Shown here: positions 1-10,593 of the stretch, piece by piece
Layout of the letters: every line of letters starts with the position of its first letter
Position numbering within the stretch: the first letter of the stretch is position 1
Assembly (NCBI GenBank): GCA_013368315.1
Contig: JAACJM010000038.1
Location: forward strand, 186,001-250,000
Length of the DNA: 64,000 bases
Reading direction: 5' to 3'
Source of the DNA: Tetrapyrgos nigripes
Taxonomy: Eukaryota > Basidiomycota > Agaricomycetes > Agaricales > Campanellaceae
Notes under the pieces: generated by a model
Seen by the model: the letters and a program-made list of their open reading frames with translations, nothing else
Databases searched by the model: none
Told to the model about the DNA's origin: nothing
Made by a program: the position numbers and the translations under genes

Positions 1-246
1 TCCACACACAGATCCCGTCTGGGAACTCGTGATTCATTTTGGATAACTACCAGATAGCTCGTATCTAATCTCCAAAGCTACTCCACTTCATCTCCAATCT
101 GTTCCACTTTGTTTCCACTTTGTTTCCACTTTGTTTCCACTTTGTTCTGCAGTACTCCATCCATCTCCAATAGCACCATGTGCTTTTCCTTTATTTCTGA
201 ACCATTCCTATCTTACTCCTATTCATTCCGATAGTTTCCGAAGTAA
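1..246 (+). repeat. Gypsy-1 5' LTR remnant
   Basis: This stretch aligns with 8187-8417 of the 3' LTR, so the LTR start is outside the window. Similarity stops just after GATAGTTTCCGAAGTA. The last ~240 bases present in the 3' LTR are missing, including the AAGCTAGCAACTTTG block. Positions 108-151 hold four copies of an 11-bp unit (TTCCACTTTGT), where the 3' LTR has about two, so copy number varies within the family. Confidence 0.8.
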
Positions 247-639
247 ACACTTATTATTCCAACCTCTTCTGTAACGTTCAAATTCACCAACACAGACGCT
301 CCAGCAGCATTTTCACACACCCGAGCCCAACCAAACCCCACACGAGTCCGTTTAAGGAATTCCTTGATAGCTGGAACGGCCCGGGGCCAGGAGACTCTGC
401 AGCCCTTACACAAACCCAAAGCCGTTCATACGTCCAACAGCAAACTCAAGGATCCTCTCAAGCAGGACCCTCGCGTACACCCGCCAATCCCGATGATGGC
501 CGTGGTCCCCCACTGGGCCAGCATTATGGTCAGGGAGATGACAGGGACGACAATGAACAACATCAGGGTGGTGGAGGAGGCAGATCTGACGATGGTGGCG
601 GAGGATCACTGGATGATGGGGTTCCGATGGCTCCAACAA

Positions 640-1650
640 CAACAACGATGACGATGACGAAAGGAGGCAGTTCATTACCACTCTCCAAAGTTTCAACGAG
701 ATCATCAGAAAAGTTACACCTGGTCACAGTGAAAAGATGGAAGTGAAGAAATCCGACATTTTCGGTGGGTCAGATCCGAAGAAGCTCCATCCATTCCTGA
801 TCCAGATCCAGATTAATCTCCAGAACTGTCCCAAGGCATATGCGACTGATGCCGCAAAAATCAGTTTCACTCTTTCCTATCTCTCTGGCACCGCACTCGA
901 ATTCTTTGAACCGGAAATCCTCAACCCAGATCCTGAGGAACCCACTCTGTGGACCCTTGACTTTGGTATTTTCGTCAAGGAGCTGAAGGACAACTTCAGG
1001 GTTTTCAACGAGGTCGGGAGGCCCTGTTTATGAAGGATTCCGATTGGGCCATGAAATACTATGTCAAGTTCCAACAACTTGCTTCACAGGTCGCTTGGGA
1101 TGAGAATTCCTTGCGACACTTTTTCTGAAAGGGTTTGGCTCCGTGAATCAAGGATGCACTTGCCCTAGTCTATGAGGAAACGAACCTTCCCCATCTCAAA
1201 TCCCAGGTTCTCTGAATCGATTCCTGTTACTGGCATCGCCAAACTGAAAAGAAATGGGAAGAAGGGAGCAAGGGAAAAGGGAATTCCAGGGGGAAAGGCT
1301 TGGGAGGTAATAGTTCCGGTTCCGGCTCTGGAAGTCCTCAAACTCCAGTAAAGGTGGGAAATCCAGAAATTCCTCCAATTCCTCTAATTCCAACTATAAT
1401 TCCAACTTTAATTCATCCTCGTTGTCTTCGTTCCCTTCCAGTCAGAAGAAACCCTGGGCTAACAAGCTCAGGAAGGACAGAAAGTTATCCCAGGACAAAA
1501 GGGACTGCTGCAAGAAGAACAATCTCTGTATGTTCTGTGGCGGGAAGCATTCGACAGATGACTGTAACAAGCGAAAGGCAGCGAACGAGGCTTGCGGCTG
1601 AGCTGCAAACACGGAAAACACCTCCTCTAGTAGTACTTCTGTGACTGGCA
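640..1650 (+). pseudogene. gag: Gypsy-1 gag (capsid and zinc knuckle)
   Basis: The structural protein that forms the virus-like particle. An open stretch at 737-1033 reads MEVKKSDIFGGSDPKKLHPF, typical of the retrotransposon gag capsid family, and similarity extends upstream to about 640 in the same frame. A small deletion near 1014-1020 shifts the frame. Capsid-like text continues in another frame (KDSDWAMKYYVKFQQLA), followed by stop codons at about 1126 and 1143. A Ser/Gly/Asn-rich linker leads to a zinc knuckle at about 1520-1560 (LCMFCGGKHSTDDC, spacing CX2CX3HX4C). The true start codon is not clear. It lies directly upstream of the protease. Confidence 0.8.
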
Positions 1651-1734
1651 CTGCTTCCATGCAGTCCCAAAAATAGTCAGCGACTCTGATGCCTCGGCAC
1701 GAGGTCAGAGTTGCGTTGACCGGGATCGTGCCAA

Positions 1735-2330
1735 TCAGGAGGTTACTCTCAACACCGCTGCTCTTTCCATTAAAACCTTAGTCATTCCACTTTCTATTCC
1801 CTCATATACTAAACCCGAACTTTCCATTTCTTTTCCATCGCTTTTGGATTCTGGTTCTTCAGATTGTTTTATCGACTCTACTTACGTTTCCAAACATTCC
1901 CTCCTGTTCGTCTACGCTTACTTGATGGTTCCGTACCCTGCTGTCTTTCCGTTTACTTTCTGAAGGGGGAATGAATTCCTCTTGACTTTTATGTCACTAA
2001 TCTCGACTCAACTTGTAAGGGAGTCCTCGGATATAGTTTCCTTTCCCGCTACAACCCATCGGTTGACTGGGTAAAAGGAAACATCAATTTCCGTGACCCT
2101 GAACTGGTTGCTGTCACCCCAAGCTCTGAACCCTGTGTGTCACCCTCTGAGGCTGACCCAGATTCTCCGGTTTCCACACCGTTTCCAGCTGTAACGCCAC
2201 CCATTTGTTCTAAAACATCATGGCCATATGAACCCATCTATTCCTATCCTTCCGTCTCGCAAATGGCATCTTCCATTGACGACACCTGCATTAGCATCAT
2301 TGGAGCAGCAAACAGGATCAGCTTGAACCA
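1735..2330 (+). pseudogene. pol: Gypsy-1 protease region
   Basis: The aspartic protease that processes the polyprotein. The active-site text is SLLDSGSSDCFID at about 1846-1885, with the D-S-G catalytic triplet and the hydrophobic lead-in. The frame is broken soon after, and the stretch to about 2330 is Pro/Ser-rich linker with stops. It sits between the gag zinc knuckle and the reverse transcriptase, the expected order. No intact ORF survives here. Confidence 0.7.
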
Positions 2331-3790
2331 ATGGCGCTCCAGTTAACTTCAGATGCTGAGGTTCATGCGAAAGCCTCAAATTCGGAAACCCCACCTTCTC
2401 CAAAGTCTCCTGAATACTTAGCTGACTATTCCAATGTGTTTGACGAAAGACTTTCAGATAAACTGGCTCCGCATCGCCCCTACGACCTCAAGATTGATCT
2501 TGTCAAGGGTGCGGCTCTACTGATTGCCCGGATTTATCCGGTATCTGACAGGGAATTAGGAGAATTATGGAAATTTATTGACAAACATCTGACTATAGGT
2601 TTTGTCAAACCTTCATCCTCGCCCTTCGCGGCTCCGGTCCTCTTTGTGAAGAAGAAAAACAGAGAGCTTCGGCTTTGCGTTGACTTCCGTGGCCTCAATG
2701 CCATCACAAAGAAGGATAGGTATCCGCTTCTGCTTATTTCTGAGCTTTTAGACACTCCCCGGCATGCAAAAGTCTATACCAAGTTGGATCTCTGTCACGC
2801 TTACCACTTGGTCCCCATCCCTGAAGGGGATAAATGGAAAACCACTTTCCAGACCTGCTATGGATCCTTCGAATGGAAAGTGATGCCTTTTGGTCTTAGT
2901 AATGCTCCTGCTGCCTTTCAGCGATTTATCAACGACATCCTCAAGGATCTCCTCGACGTCACTGTCATTGTTTATCTCGACGACGTCCTGATCTATTCCG
3001 ATAATGAGGAGGACCATCAGAAGCATGTTCGCGAGAGCATGGACTCTTTGTCAATCCCGAAAAATGCTTCTTTTCCGTTGATACCGTGGAGTATCTAGGC
3101 TACATTCTCTCCCCTGAAGGGTTAACGATGGATCCTTCTAAAATTCGAACTATCCTGGAATGGCCCATCCCTCAGAAGGTCCGGGATATACAATCTTTCC
3201 TAGGCTTCTGTAATTTTTACAGATGCTTCATCTTCAATTATTCGGATATCGTCGTACCCCTAACCCGTCTCACCTGAAAAGCTATCTAGTGGAAATGGAT
3301 GCAGGCATGCCAGGAATCTTTTGATTACCTTAAGCACACTTTTACTTCTGCTCCGATCCTTGGTCATTGGGTTCCGAACCAAAAGATCATCATCGAAACT
3401 GACGCTTCCGATTACGCTATCGCCGCAATCCTCTCTCTCCAGTACGATTCCGGAGAAATTCATCCCATCGCATTCCATTCACACACCTTACAATCCGCCA
3501 AACTCAATTACGATGTTCACGATAAGGAATTGCTTGCCATTTTTGAAGCATTCCGAATCTGGCGACACTACTTGGAAGGCTCCAGATCCCCTATCGATGT
3601 CGTTACTGATCACAAGAATTTGGAATATTTTTCGACCACTAAAATTCTAACACGATGACAAGTCCGATGGTCCGAGTATCTTTCCGCTTTCAATCTCATT
3701 ATCCGATTCCTCCCGGGTAAATTAGGTGCAAAACCCGACTCACTCACTAGACGATGGGACGTCTACCCAAAAGAGGGGGATAGCGACTAT
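2331..3790 (+). pseudogene. pol: Gypsy-1 reverse transcriptase and RNase H
   Basis: Copies the element RNA into DNA. An open frame at 2331-3098 (255 residues) carries the RT core: YLADYSNVFDERL, LRLCVDFRGLNAITKKDRYP, YTKLDLCHAYH, GSFEWKVMPFGLSNAP and the catalytic box VYLDDVLIYSD near 2970-3000. A 1-2 base frameshift near 3050 moves the protein to the frame with YLGYILSPEGLTMD (3086-3277). RNase H follows from about 3290 with its catalytic stretch ETDASDYAI and DVVTDHKNLEYF, up to the linker [16 protein letters not shown]. In-frame stops occur at 3275-3277, about 3286 and 3656. Each key motif is readable, so decay is moderate. Confidence 0.92.
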
Positions 3791-5922
3791 GCCAAGGTTA
3801 ATCCGCAGAATTTCCGCCCAGTCTTCACCCAAGAACAACTTTCCGAATCGCTCCGAGCCTCTTTCCTCAAAGGACCCACACTCTGTGCATCCATTATCAT
3901 GGATATCGAGAAACTCCATTCCACAATCTGAGAATCCTACGCTTCCAATCTGGAATCACAAGCCAGTCTCAAACTAGCTAAGGATTCCTCATCATCCTGA
4001 TGGAAGCTCGATGAATCCGGGTTATTACACTTGGATGATAGGATATTCGTTCCTGGTGCTTCTGACCTTAGACTTCAAGTTTTGCGACAACACCACGACC
4101 ATTCCCTAGCAGGACACTTCGGACAAAACCGGATGCTTGACCTTATCCGACGCCACTATACCTGGCCAAAGGTCCAAGAATTCGTTTGGGATTATGTCGC
4201 TTCCTGTACGGTTTGTGGTTGTAACAAGCCTCATCAACACCATCCTTATGGTCTCCTAAAACCACTTCCTGTACCGGTCCATCCGTGGGATTTGATTTCC
4301 ATGGATTTTATCGAACAACTACTGGATTCCAACAGATATACAGCAATCCTGGTAATTGTGGACTGTGCATCCAAACAAGGAATCTTCATTCCAACTCATG
4401 ATACCATTACATCGGAACAGCTCACAGAATTATTTGTTCTTCATGTTTTTTCTAAGCATGGTGTTCCTAATCATGTCACTTCCAACCGCGGTTCCAAATT
4501 CGTTTCCCATTTTTTCCAATCCTTAGAAAAAGCTTTGAATATGAAACTTCACTTCACTTTGGGTTATCACCCAGAAGCAGACAGACAGACAGAGCGCACC
4601 AATCAGACACTCAAGCAGTACATCTGGATCTATTGTTCTTATCAACAGGATAATTGGTCTTCTCTACTTCCCATCGCTGAGTTCGCTTACAATAATGCTC
4701 CAAACGCTTCCACCGGAATCACACCCTTCTTCGCAAATAAAGGGTTTCACCCAAACTTAACGGTTCATCCTGACTACAATCTTGCTTCTGAGCGCACCCG
4801 ACATTTCGTTGTCAATCTTGAGGAACTTCATGGTTTCCTTCGGGATGAGATTCGAGAAGCTCAGAAACGTTACAAGGTACAGGCCGACCAGAAATCCCCA
4901 TCGGTTCTGAGGTTTTTGTGTCTGTGTCAAGTCCATGCGGATACCCAATGCTAGGAAACATCAAGGACCCGGATGGAAGTCTTGAGTGGATTGGATGGAG
5001 ATTCCAAGTGGATCCAGATAGGAAAGAGCTTATAAAGATGAATAAGGATTTCAGTCAGAAAGACTGGGAAGCTCTAGGGAACCATCGAGGAAGGATAGGA
5101 GGCCAGCTTTGTCGATTTTGCACTTAAGCTATCTACTAGCTTAAGTACTACTTCGGGAAGTGTAGGAATAAGATAGGAAAGGATTGGAAATGAAGAGTAA
5201 TATAACTACAGAAGGAAAGGTGAAGGGAAACGCCTCCTAAGGAAAGTGGAGTTGTGGATATGAATTGGAGACGTTGGAGTAGGATTGGAGATGAATCGGA
5301 AATGAAGGAATGATCGGAAAGTGATAGAAAAGTAATGGAAAGTAAGACTGTACTGGAAAGTCATCGGATCCTACTGGAAAGGATCCAGAAAGGACCCTAC
5401 TGGAAAGGATCTGGAAAGGAAGTATAGGAAAGTATTGGAAAGGTATAAGAAGTATAGGGAAGTGCATAGATCTTACAGTCTGCCAAACACATAAAAACTA
5501 CAAGACCCACTCCGAAGTTCTCCGAGAAATTCCTTGGTCCATTCAAAGTTATCTCTCATCCAAGCTCTCTTTCTTATGGCATAAAGCTCCCTGACTATCT
5601 CCGTGGGATCCACCTTGTTTTCCATGTGTCCCAACTAGAACCCACTGTTCCCAACACAATTCTGAATTGTATCCCAGATCCGCCCACTCCAGTCGAGATT
5701 GAAGGTGAACTTGAATATGAAATCACCGAAATCTTAGACTCGAAAATCGATCGGCGCTGTTGGAAATGTCCTCTACTATATTTGGTACAATGGTCTGGTT
5801 ACGAAGGCACCGACGAAGAATTTTCCTGGCTTCCCACAGATGAGCTTACAGCTGAAGAAGCTATAAACAAGTACCATCAGAAAAATCCGAACAAACCCGG
5901 TCCTCTTCCAATTTCATCTTAA
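3791..5922 (+). pseudogene. pol: Gypsy-1 integrase with chromodomain, split by an LTR
   Basis: Joins element DNA to the chromosome; the chromodomain of this clade binds modified histone tails and steers insertion. The open frame 4031-4954 has the HHCC zinc finger (HHDHSLAGHFG to CTVCGC) and the catalytic core beginning SMDFIEQL. The second catalytic Asp is replaced by Asn (HVTSNRGSKF at about 4473-4502), and the glutamate motif is QTERTNQ. At 4925 a reverse-oriented LTR interrupts the frame; coding resumes after 5477 and runs to the stop at 5922. The tail contains a chromodomain at about 5710-5890 (EYEITEILDSK, YLVQWSGY, WLPTDEL). Stops upstream at about 3930 and 4000 separate it from RNase H. 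Confidence 0.92.
4925..5477 (-). mobile_element. Solo LTR of the Gypsy-1 family inside integrase
   Basis: A 553-bp LTR in reverse orientation, reading TGTCAAG at its left edge and ending TTACA. It is flanked by the perfect 5-bp duplication GTCTG (4920-4924 and 5478-5482). Removing it with one duplication copy restores the integrase reading frame across the junction. It is diverged from the 3' LTR of the host element, so it is a different, shorter LTR subfamily. A solo LTR of this kind arises by recombination between the two LTRs of an inserted element. Confidence 0.92.
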
Positions 5923-6153
5923 TCCTTATCGTTCCAACATTTTCCGTCCCTTCCAGCGCTCTTCACTAATTTTGATTTATTCCATTTTTTTTTCTCATTT
6001 TCTTCCTTTCAGTCTGATTGTATCTTAACTTCACTCAAAAAATTTGTTCCAAGAAAGTTTTTTGCCTATCTGGGTCCGGTCGAGTATCCATTACAAAAAA
6101 TCTATGTACAAATGTTCGTGTCCATCACGTCCAGCGCACATCTGTCCCTTTCC

Positions 6154-7162
6154 TCAATATTCCTCTACCACTGCCTTTGATCTTGGTTTCTTCCCCTTTC
6201 CCTTCTTCTTTGGCTTCCCGAGCGATTCCGGCATATCCAACAATCTTGCCTCCATTCCCGTCCATTCCTCATCCTCCATTCTGGGAAGTGGGATATCTGA
6301 CGCTGCCGCGATCGCCTCTATCACATTCCCCATATGGATGAGACGACAGAGTTGGGCCAACTGTATGGCACAAAGGGTCGAGACATTGGGAAGGATGGCT
6401 TTCCGACTGGGGAAGCTACACCCCACGTGTGATGCCGTGCAGGACTCGCAAGCATGTTTTCCGTCACCTTGGGACGTGCACTCCAAACCGAGCTGGGTAC
6501 ACCGGGAACACTGCTACACAAAATCAATGTCAAAATCTGAAGGTAGAAAAACGGAAAAACAAACGTACCTCGGGATATGCTTCTCCCTTCTCAACCTCAA
6601 CCTCTTCCTCACTCTCCGAGTCTTCATCCCCAGATCCCTCGTCCCTACGTCGCCTTCGAGCTGCACGAGGACTACTCGGTTTGGGATTCGCCTTCCTCTT
6701 TCCTCTCGCCTTTTCCGACGGACCCGCATCAGAATGCTCCACTTCCATTTCCATGCCCCGTTCCATCCGTTCCTTCTCCTTTCTTGCCCATTCCTCCAGC
6801 TGCTTCCTCTCCTCAGCCTCCAATTCCTCCTTCTTTGCCTTTTCCGCATCCTTCCGCTGCTCCAACCACAACTCCATCAACTCCTCTGCAGCCTCGTATT
6901 CCTCCATCAGAGCTTCATATGCTTGTTGAGCTAAAAGTCGATTCCGTTAGCATCCATGGAAAACCCAATTCAAAACCAGTCACGTACCATTTTTATTTTC
7001 CTGACGGACCCGATGCTTTTCTGTCACCCTCATACTATCATCGATCACTTTTTCCACAAAAGGTTTGGGATGCACAGGAGCCAGAGGTTTCGCATTGGAC
7101 GTTGTCCATTCAGTCATATACTCTGTCAGGAGCTTGGAAACATCAAGGGGAACATAGGAGGT
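6154..7162 (-). pseudogene. Antisense Zn2Cys6 / coiled-coil gene inside Gypsy-1
   Basis: A three-exon gene convergent to pol. Exons on the minus strand are 7162-6988, 6930-6569 and 6513-6154. Introns are 6931-6987 (57 bp, GTACGT...TTTTAG with a GCTAACG branch site) and 6514-6568 (55 bp, GTACGT...GTGTAG). Splicing keeps one frame and gives at least 298 residues. The order is a short N-terminal segment (DVSKLLTEYM, KPFVEKVIDD), a long charged coiled coil (EEYEAAEELMELWLEQRKDA), a basic and acidic stretch (PRAARRRRRDE), then a cysteine cluster near residue 180 spaced CX2CX6CX9CX2CX6C. That spacing matches Gal4-type fungal binuclear zinc clusters, suggesting DNA binding. The 5' end is cut by the LTR at 7163, so it is now broken. 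Function is inferred only from the motif. Confidence 0.72.
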
Positions 7163-7770
7163 TGTTAAGTCTGGGTGGATCCTAGCGTTAGGAAACACGT
7201 CGGACCCGAGCGGAAGTCTTATTGGGATTTTAGGAAAGGATGAAGACAGATCCGGGCGGAACTGGTAGTCTCTGAGATCAAAGTATAAGGAAGACACGGA
7301 ATGGAATCCGTTAGGATGGTACTTTGTTGTCTGAAGTCGAATGAAGTTAAGAGACCAGCTAATTCGATTTTAGACTTAAGCTATCTACTACAAAGTTGCT
7401 AGCTTAAGTACTACTTCAGAAACTATTGGAATGAATAGGAGTAAGATAGGAATGGTTCGGAAATGAAGGAAAAGCACATGGTGCTATTGGAGATGGATGG
7501 AGTACTGCAGAACAAAGTGGAAACAAAGTGGAACGGATTGGAGATGAAGTGGAGTAGCTTTGGAGATTAGATACGAGCTATCTGGTAGTTATCCGAAATG
7601 AATCACGAGTTCCCGGATGGGATCCGTGTGTAGAGATTAATAGTGGAGCTTGGATATGAAATCGGAAATGAATGATCGGAAAGTGTTTGGGATGAAAGGG
7701 AATAAAGTTCGAAATAAAAGGAAAAGAAGTTCGGAAAAGAATCGGATACGATCGGAAGACATTGATAACA
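7163..7770 (-). mobile_element. Reverse-oriented Gypsy-1 family LTR
   Basis: About 608 bp matching the reverse complement of the 3' LTR 8054-8657 over nearly its whole length, from TGTTAAGTCTGG at the left to a slightly deleted terminus ending ATAACA. It interrupts the 5' part of the antisense zinc-cluster gene. No convincing 5-bp duplication is visible (GAGGT on the left, GTGAA on the right), so the right edge may be eroded. It is closer in sequence to the host 3' LTR than the solo LTR at 4925-5477 is. Confidence 0.88.
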
Positions 7771-8053
7771 GTGAAGTTGGTTTTGCTATGCTTCCAAGGA
7801 CTTCTCCTTTTTATATGTTTTTGAATACGCACACGGACCATCCTTATTGTTTCCTGTTCATTTTGTTACCAATTACTTAATTTAGAAACCATTCACAAAT
7901 CCCGATCGCTTCCATTCGTTTCCGATTCCATTATTCATTTTCTGGGGTCCACCCCTTTTCTATTTTTTCTTTTATTGTCTTTTCAACTTCATTCTGACAG
8001 ATTACTATTCGTTTCCATGCCTCTTGAGGGCTCAAGGCCTAAGAGGGGGATAC
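7771..8053 (+). other. Gypsy-1 3' untranslated stretch and polypurine tract
   Basis: No gene is seen. It is the internal tail of the element, pyrimidine-rich on the plus strand, and probably held the promoter and first exon of the antisense gene. It ends in the purine tract GGCCTAAGAGGGGGATAC directly before the 3' LTR, the expected plus-strand priming site. Confidence 0.7.
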
Positions 8054-8657
8054 TGTAATATCTATGCTTCCGTATATCTTTCCGATCGTATCTGATTCTT
8101 TTCCGAACTTCTTTTCCTTTTATTTCGAACTTCATTCCCTTTCATCCTGAACACTTTCCGATCATTCTGAGCTCCACTATTAATCTCCACACACGGATCC
8201 TGTCCAGGAACTCGTGATTCATTTCAGATAACTACCAGATAGCTCATATCTAATCTCCAAAGCTACTCCACTTCATCTCCAATCCGTTCCACTTTGTTTC
8301 CACTTTGTTCCGCAGTACTCCATCCATCTCCAATAGCACCATGTGCTTTTCCTTTATTTCTGAACCATTCCTATCTTACTCCTATTCATTCCGATAGTTT
8401 CCAAAGTAGTACTTAAGCTAGCAACTTTGTGGTAGATAGCTTAAGTCTAAAATCGAATTAGCTGATCTCCTAACTTCATTTGACTTCAGACAACAAAGTA
8501 CCATCCTAACGGATTCCAATCTGTGTCTTCCTTATACTTTGATCTCAGAGACTACTGGTTCTGCCTGGATCCGTCTTCATCCTTTCCTAAAACCCCAATA
8601 AGACTTCCGCTTGGGTCTGACGTGTTTCCTAACGCTAGGATCTGCCCAGACTTAACA
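8054..8657 (+). repeat. Gypsy-1 3' LTR
   Basis: A 604-bp LTR bounded by TG (TGTAATATC) and CA (GACTTAACA), placed directly after the polypurine tract. It matches the 5' remnant at 1-246 and the reverse-oriented copies at 4925-5477 and 7163-7770. An inner inverted pair, CTTAAGCTAGC and GCTTAAG near 8411-8445, could form a hairpin. Confidence 0.9.
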
Positions 8658-9099
8658 TATACCATAAGTATGGTTCATATATATAACGAGAACGTACGTT
8701 TGAGGAGCTTCAGATGAGGCCTTGCACTTGTGATTGCTTCTGTCAACATTGACAGCCAGCATTCCCACTGAGTTTTGATGTTGTCTCTTGTTCATTGCAA
8801 GGCTGCCCAAAACCTCCAGGTCAAAGTCAAGATCCTGTAGAGGGGGTGCTGCAGGTTGGAATTAATCAAGTATGTTATCCTCAAATATACAAAGGACAAG
8901 GCTTCAATGACTGACCATCAGGCATAGTTACATCAGATTTGTTACTGTTGCTTTCATAGATATCATCTTTTCTGTTCTGTTGTTTAATAGATGAGAGAGT
9001 CTTTCCTTGTTAAAATGATATACTCACCTTGGCCTTGGTTCTGGCAGTCTTTGTGCCAATAGATTTTTTTTTGTCATTTTAGTCTTTGAGACTGCCTTG
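8658..9099. other. Spacer without recognisable gene
   Basis: No coding signal, LTR or inverted repeat is convincing here. A possible splice donor for the minus-strand fragment next door lies near 9027. Confidence 0.5.
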
Positions 9100-9372
9100 C
9101 TAGCTGGCCTTTGGCTTTTCAGCTTTGAGCTCCTGTTTGCATTCTAGATCCTCCTGTTGCTGTATGTCCTTAATGGCTGCAGCCTTTTTCAAAGCTGCTT
9201 CCTTCTTGTTGACTACCTTTTCCTTTGCCACTACCTTTGCTGCATTGTTGGCTGCTATTTGTTCAGAGGTACAGCGAGAAGCAGGCTTCTGAAGAAGACC
9301 AGGGTGTGTCTCTTTGTTGGAGGAACAAGGGCCTATATGAGGGAGTGTCAAGTAAGGTTTGCCTCCAGACAT
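9100..9372 (-). pseudogene. Ala/Lys-rich coiled-coil hypothetical fragment
   Basis: A 90-residue open frame whose second half (RCTSEQIAANNAAKVVAKEK, then EAALKKAAAIKDIQQQED) is a highly charged helical repeat. Proteins with this composition commonly accompany large DNA transposons in mushroom genomes; that link is from memory and not testable here. The frame ends at a stop at 9100, and a possible continuation to a GTGAGT donor near 9027 contains a further stop. It is probably a decayed piece. No function is assigned. Confidence 0.4.
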
Positions 9373-9857
9373 GATGGAGGTTGAGGTTTGAAGCTAACAG
9401 GGGTCTACATGGGATTGGTTTGGTACCAATTTTTCATGCTGATACTGCTGCTTTTTAGCTCCAGGGTTCTGAGACAATTCTGACTATGAGGATATGTTGC
9501 TACCTGGGTATGTGATCGTCATCTGTTTTCTGTGCTGATTTACTCACTTCATCTCATTGTAGAACTGTCAAGCTATTTTCAATCTTGTCCAACTATTGCC
9601 AGCATCCACAGACTTACCCAGGTGACTGCCAGGATGGTTGCCTACAGCACTGTTATTGTATGTTTTTACTCTTCCCTTTTCATGTCTCACGTCTACGCTA
9701 GGCTCACTTTACGATGTCCAACCAGCAACACTTCACCCTCCAAGATGAGAACTATAGCCTCTGCAAGCTCTACAACTTGCACAGAAGACCCTCAAGTTCT
9801 GGACCTGGTGAGTATCAGATGTCGCTTTTCAATACGTCGCTGCTTAAGTCCTTCTAG

Positions 9858-10593
9858 GAAAGTTTTCGGCAAGAAGGCTTTGAAGAACAAGTGCGTCAAG
9901 AACAAGAATGTTGTCCCTGCCATTGACAAGTTTAGTGCTCTGGTCGCTGGTGAAGCGGAGCGGGGTGCTCAACGTCATCAGGCTGAGGAAGCAAAAAGGA
10001 AGGAGGCTGAGAAGGTTGTGAAGGAGAAGGCTATGCAAAAGTGTCTGGCGAAGGAGAAGGAGAGGGAAAGGGAGCAGGAGGTGGATAAGGAGAGGGAGCA
10101 GGATGTGGATAAAGAGGGGGAGATAGGGATGAATGTCGATGAAGAACCCAGCCACGAAGAAGAGTACAAAGACCACCCAGCGGACCTCGATCAACACCCT
10201 CAAGACCTTCAAGACCTTCAAGAACTCCAACTGGAACAAGACCACCCTCCAACTCCCGAACCTGAAGACCTTCAAATCCCTCATCATAGCCGATGTCTAC
10301 CCAGTGTGGACAACCATGAAAAGACCATTACTACTGGTCATCGTCGTCACAAACATCTACCTGAAGTGGATGACGATGAGGACACTGCTCCTACTGGTTG
10401 TCATCACCATCAACGTCTCCACGAAGCAGACAAGGAAGAGACCGCTCCCACTGGTCATAGTAGAGGTCGCCCTGCTGTCATAAAGCCCCCCAAGTGCACT
10501 GGTGTTGTCAAACCTACACAACCTAACAACTTGAACCCTTTTTCTCGACAATCTGTTCCCTCAACGTCCAAGAGACCTGCTTGCTGTACCTGA
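9858..10593 (+). CDS. Charged hypothetical protein, 3' exon
   Basis: A long open stretch with strongly non-random composition. It starts after a plausible acceptor (TTCTAG at 9852-9857, donor GTGAGT at 9808). It encodes a basic start (GKKALKNKCVKNKN), a Glu/Lys coiled coil (EAKRKEAEKVVKEKAMQKCL), repeated EVDKEREQDVDKE, a Gln/Leu/Asp stretch (QDLQDLQELQLEQD), and three imperfect repeats around TTGHRRHKHLPEVDDDEDTA, TGCHHHQRLHEADKEETA and TGHSRG. It ends at TGA 10591-10593. The phase of the upstream exon does not fit simply: an ATG at 9714 gives a stop after splicing. The first exon is therefore unresolved. It may be a transposon-associated gene; no domain is recognised. Confidence 0.5.

Larger units (their letters stand above)
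1..8657 (+). mobile_element. Gypsy-1: decayed Ty3/gypsy chromovirus
   Basis: A full-length but defective LTR retrotransposon whose first ~130 bases lie before the window. The order is 5' LTR remnant, gag with zinc knuckle, protease, reverse transcriptase, RNase H, integrase, chromodomain, a convergent minus-strand gene, polypurine tract and 3' LTR. RNase H before integrase plus a C-terminal chromodomain places it among chromoviruses. Several in-frame stops, a frameshift after the RT and two insertions of its own LTR family in reverse orientation make it non-autonomous. The 5' LTR loses similarity to the 3' LTR at about 246, so its 3' third and the primer binding site appear deleted. The family is present elsewhere in the window only as LTR scraps (51600-51881 and 54836-54932). 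Confidence 0.93.

Noticed and set aside
6018..6934. Plus-strand open frames at 6044-6934 and 6577-7185
   Set aside because: They are shadows of the spliced minus-strand gene, which has matching introns and a cysteine cluster in one frame.
7158..7775. 5-bp duplication for the reverse LTR at 7163-7770
   Set aside because: GAGGT and GTGAA do not match; a shifted ACCTC/ACTTC model has a mismatch and needs two extra bases, so no duplication is claimed.
9714..9807. ATG 9714 exon joined to 9858 as the start of the charged protein
   Set aside because: The splice phase gives an immediate stop in exon two, so the first exon is left unresolved.
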